In this document: piece after piece, positions 6,091 to 6,398 of the stretch
Numbering within the stretch: position 1 is the stretch's first letter
Layout of the letters: each line of letters opens with the position of its first letter
Assembly (NCBI GenBank): GCA_031257415.1
Contig: JAIROR010000043.1
Span: forward strand, 1-6,398
Length of the DNA: 6,398 nt
Source: Holosporales bacterium
Lineage (GTDB): Bacteria; Pseudomonadota; Alphaproteobacteria; RUG11792
Direction of reading: 5' to 3'
The notes under the pieces: generated by a model
What the model saw: only the letters and a program-made list of their open reading frames with translations
The model's database searches: none
Told to the model about the DNA's origin: nothing
Position numbers and translations under genes: made by a program

Positions 6091-6149
6091 CTCCAACCTT
6101 AACCATTTATTAACTCTTTTATGAGATACTGATTATACGTTGGGTGGCG
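6091..6149 (+). repeat. CtrA-type promoter repeat, copy 1
   Basis: This 59-bp unit recurs at 6280-6339. The first 40 bp match at 39 positions and the last 10 bp (TTGGGTGGCG) are identical; only the 9-10 bp between differ. Weaker similarity (a T-run followed by TACA, then CAAAAA) extends to about 6066 on the left, so the duplicated block is probably 80-90 bp. Offset between copies is 189 bp. Confidence 0.9.
6099..6130 (+). promoter_or_regulatory. Rightward CtrA-type promoter 1
   Basis: TTAACCATTTATTAA (6099-6113) is a full CtrA consensus, including CCAT after the first half-site. After 11 nt comes GATACT (6125-6130), a plausible -10; ATTATA at 6132-6137 is an alternative. A transcript would start around 6136-6142, at the conserved TTGGGTGGCG. 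Known CtrA-activated promoters place the box over the -35 region in this way. It would drive the hairpin-rich stretch that follows. Confidence 0.6.
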
Positions 6150-6252
6150 TTCAAGAAACTTTAAAAGCATTCGCTTTTAAAGTGGATATCTGGAGCAAAA
6201 CCAATCGAAGACGGCTTCTGAATTGGTTTTGCACAACTATTATCTTTTTTTA
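6138..6252 (+). ncRNA. Candidate structured small RNA
   Basis: Downstream of CtrA-type promoter 1 lies a stretch with two strong hairpins. The first is an 11-bp perfect stem, 6158-6168 with 6173-6183, closed by the loop ATTC. The second has an 11-bp outer stem, GCAAAACCAAT (6195-6205) with ATTGGTTTTGC (6222-6232), and an inner GAAG/CTTC stem (6207-6210 with 6215-6218) around ACGG. A run of seven or more T (6244-6251) follows 11 nt later, a little far for a textbook terminator. No start codon with a ribosome binding site is seen; a frame is open from 6125 to a TGA at 6311 but lacks ATG. The RNA and its extent are inferred. Confidence 0.4.
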
Positions 6253-6279
6253 CAGTATTGCAAAAACCCCAACATTTCC

Positions 6280-6339
6280 CTCCAACCTTAACCATTTATT
6301 AACTCCTTTATGAGATACTAATAAGTACGTTGGGTGGCG
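6280..6339 (+). repeat. CtrA-type promoter repeat, copy 2
   Basis: Second copy of the unit at 6091-6149, one base longer in the variable part. The box, the 11-nt spacer length, GATACT and TTGGGTGGCG are all kept. Sequence after the conserved end diverges completely from copy 1, so what was duplicated is the promoter and not the whole transcription unit. Confidence 0.9.
6288..6319 (+). promoter_or_regulatory. Rightward CtrA-type promoter 2
   Basis: The same 15-bp CtrA box as in copy 1 (TTAACCATTTATTAA, 6288-6302) is followed after 11 nt by GATACT (6314-6319); TAATAA at 6319-6324 is an alternative -10. Transcription is expected to start near 6325-6331 and would lead into the possible gene beginning at 6369, giving it a leader of about 40 nt. 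Confidence 0.6.
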
Positions 6340-6368
6340 GGGGCGACTTAATCTTTTACGGTAAGGTG

Positions 6369-6398
6369 ATGTTTACTGCGCTCAGATATACTCTTCTA
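6369..6398 (+). CDS. Possible start of a gene cut by the window edge
   Basis: ATG at 6369 opens a frame reading MFTALRYTLL up to the edge. AAGG at 6363-6366, within GGTAAGGTG, sits just before it, and a GTG at 6366 directly precedes the ATG, so the exact start is open. The position about 40 nt after CtrA-type promoter 2 makes this the natural target of that promoter. Ten codons are too few to name a product. Confidence 0.35.
   Translation, partial: MFTALRYTLL

Noticed and set aside
6125..6313. Small protein gene in the stretch after CtrA-type promoter 1
   Set aside because: The frame is open but has only TTG near the start, no ribosome binding site, and runs through the second promoter; the paired stems are better explained as RNA structure.

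Overview
The window is a moderately AT-rich stretch (about 40% GC by eye) from an alphaproteobacterium. I would guess an intracellular or symbiotic Rickettsiales/Holosporales-type lineage. The evidence is an RNase E whose first residues and core read like alphaproteobacterial homologues, TTAA-N7-TTAA sites matching the CtrA consensus in both large intergenic regions, and small secreted and pilin-like proteins of a kind common in that group. The taxonomic placement is inference.

Layout. Positions 1-432 hold no convincing gene. The region carries three CtrA-type boxes, the clearest of which drives transcription leftwards out of the window, and then the leader of rne. Positions 433-2931 (+) encode RNase E with a normal catalytic half and a long disordered tail containing a mosaic of 17- and 30-residue repeats. 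Converging on it, with only 60 bp between stop codons, is a three-gene minus-strand operon read from about 5899 to 2992: a secreted acidic coiled-coil protein (5869-5036), an orphan type IV pilin/pseudopilin-like protein (5039-4467, overlapping the first gene by 4 bp), and MurC (4416-2992). A good sigma70-type promoter, TTGACA-N17-TAGCAT, lies just ahead of the first gene and supports its TTG start.

Positions 5935-6398 are again mostly non-coding. They hold two near-identical CtrA-type promoters 189 bp apart, both facing right. Between them is a roughly 110-nt stretch with two strong hairpins and a T-run, a candidate small RNA. After the second promoter a plausible partial gene starts at 6369 and runs off the edge.

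Large-scale structure. A 42-bp sequence at 221-262 recurs in inverted orientation at 5963-6004 (37/42 identical, 25/26 in the core). The rne/pilin/murC block is therefore bracketed by inverted repeats, each followed outwards by CtrA-type boxes. At both ends a box is followed after exactly 11 nt by a plausible -10 element. This outward-facing, cell-cycle-type regulatory framing and the candidate structured RNA are the least ordinary things here. RNA turnover (RNase E) and peptidoglycan precursor synthesis (MurC) are housekeeping functions; the two genes coupled ahead of murC are of unknown role.
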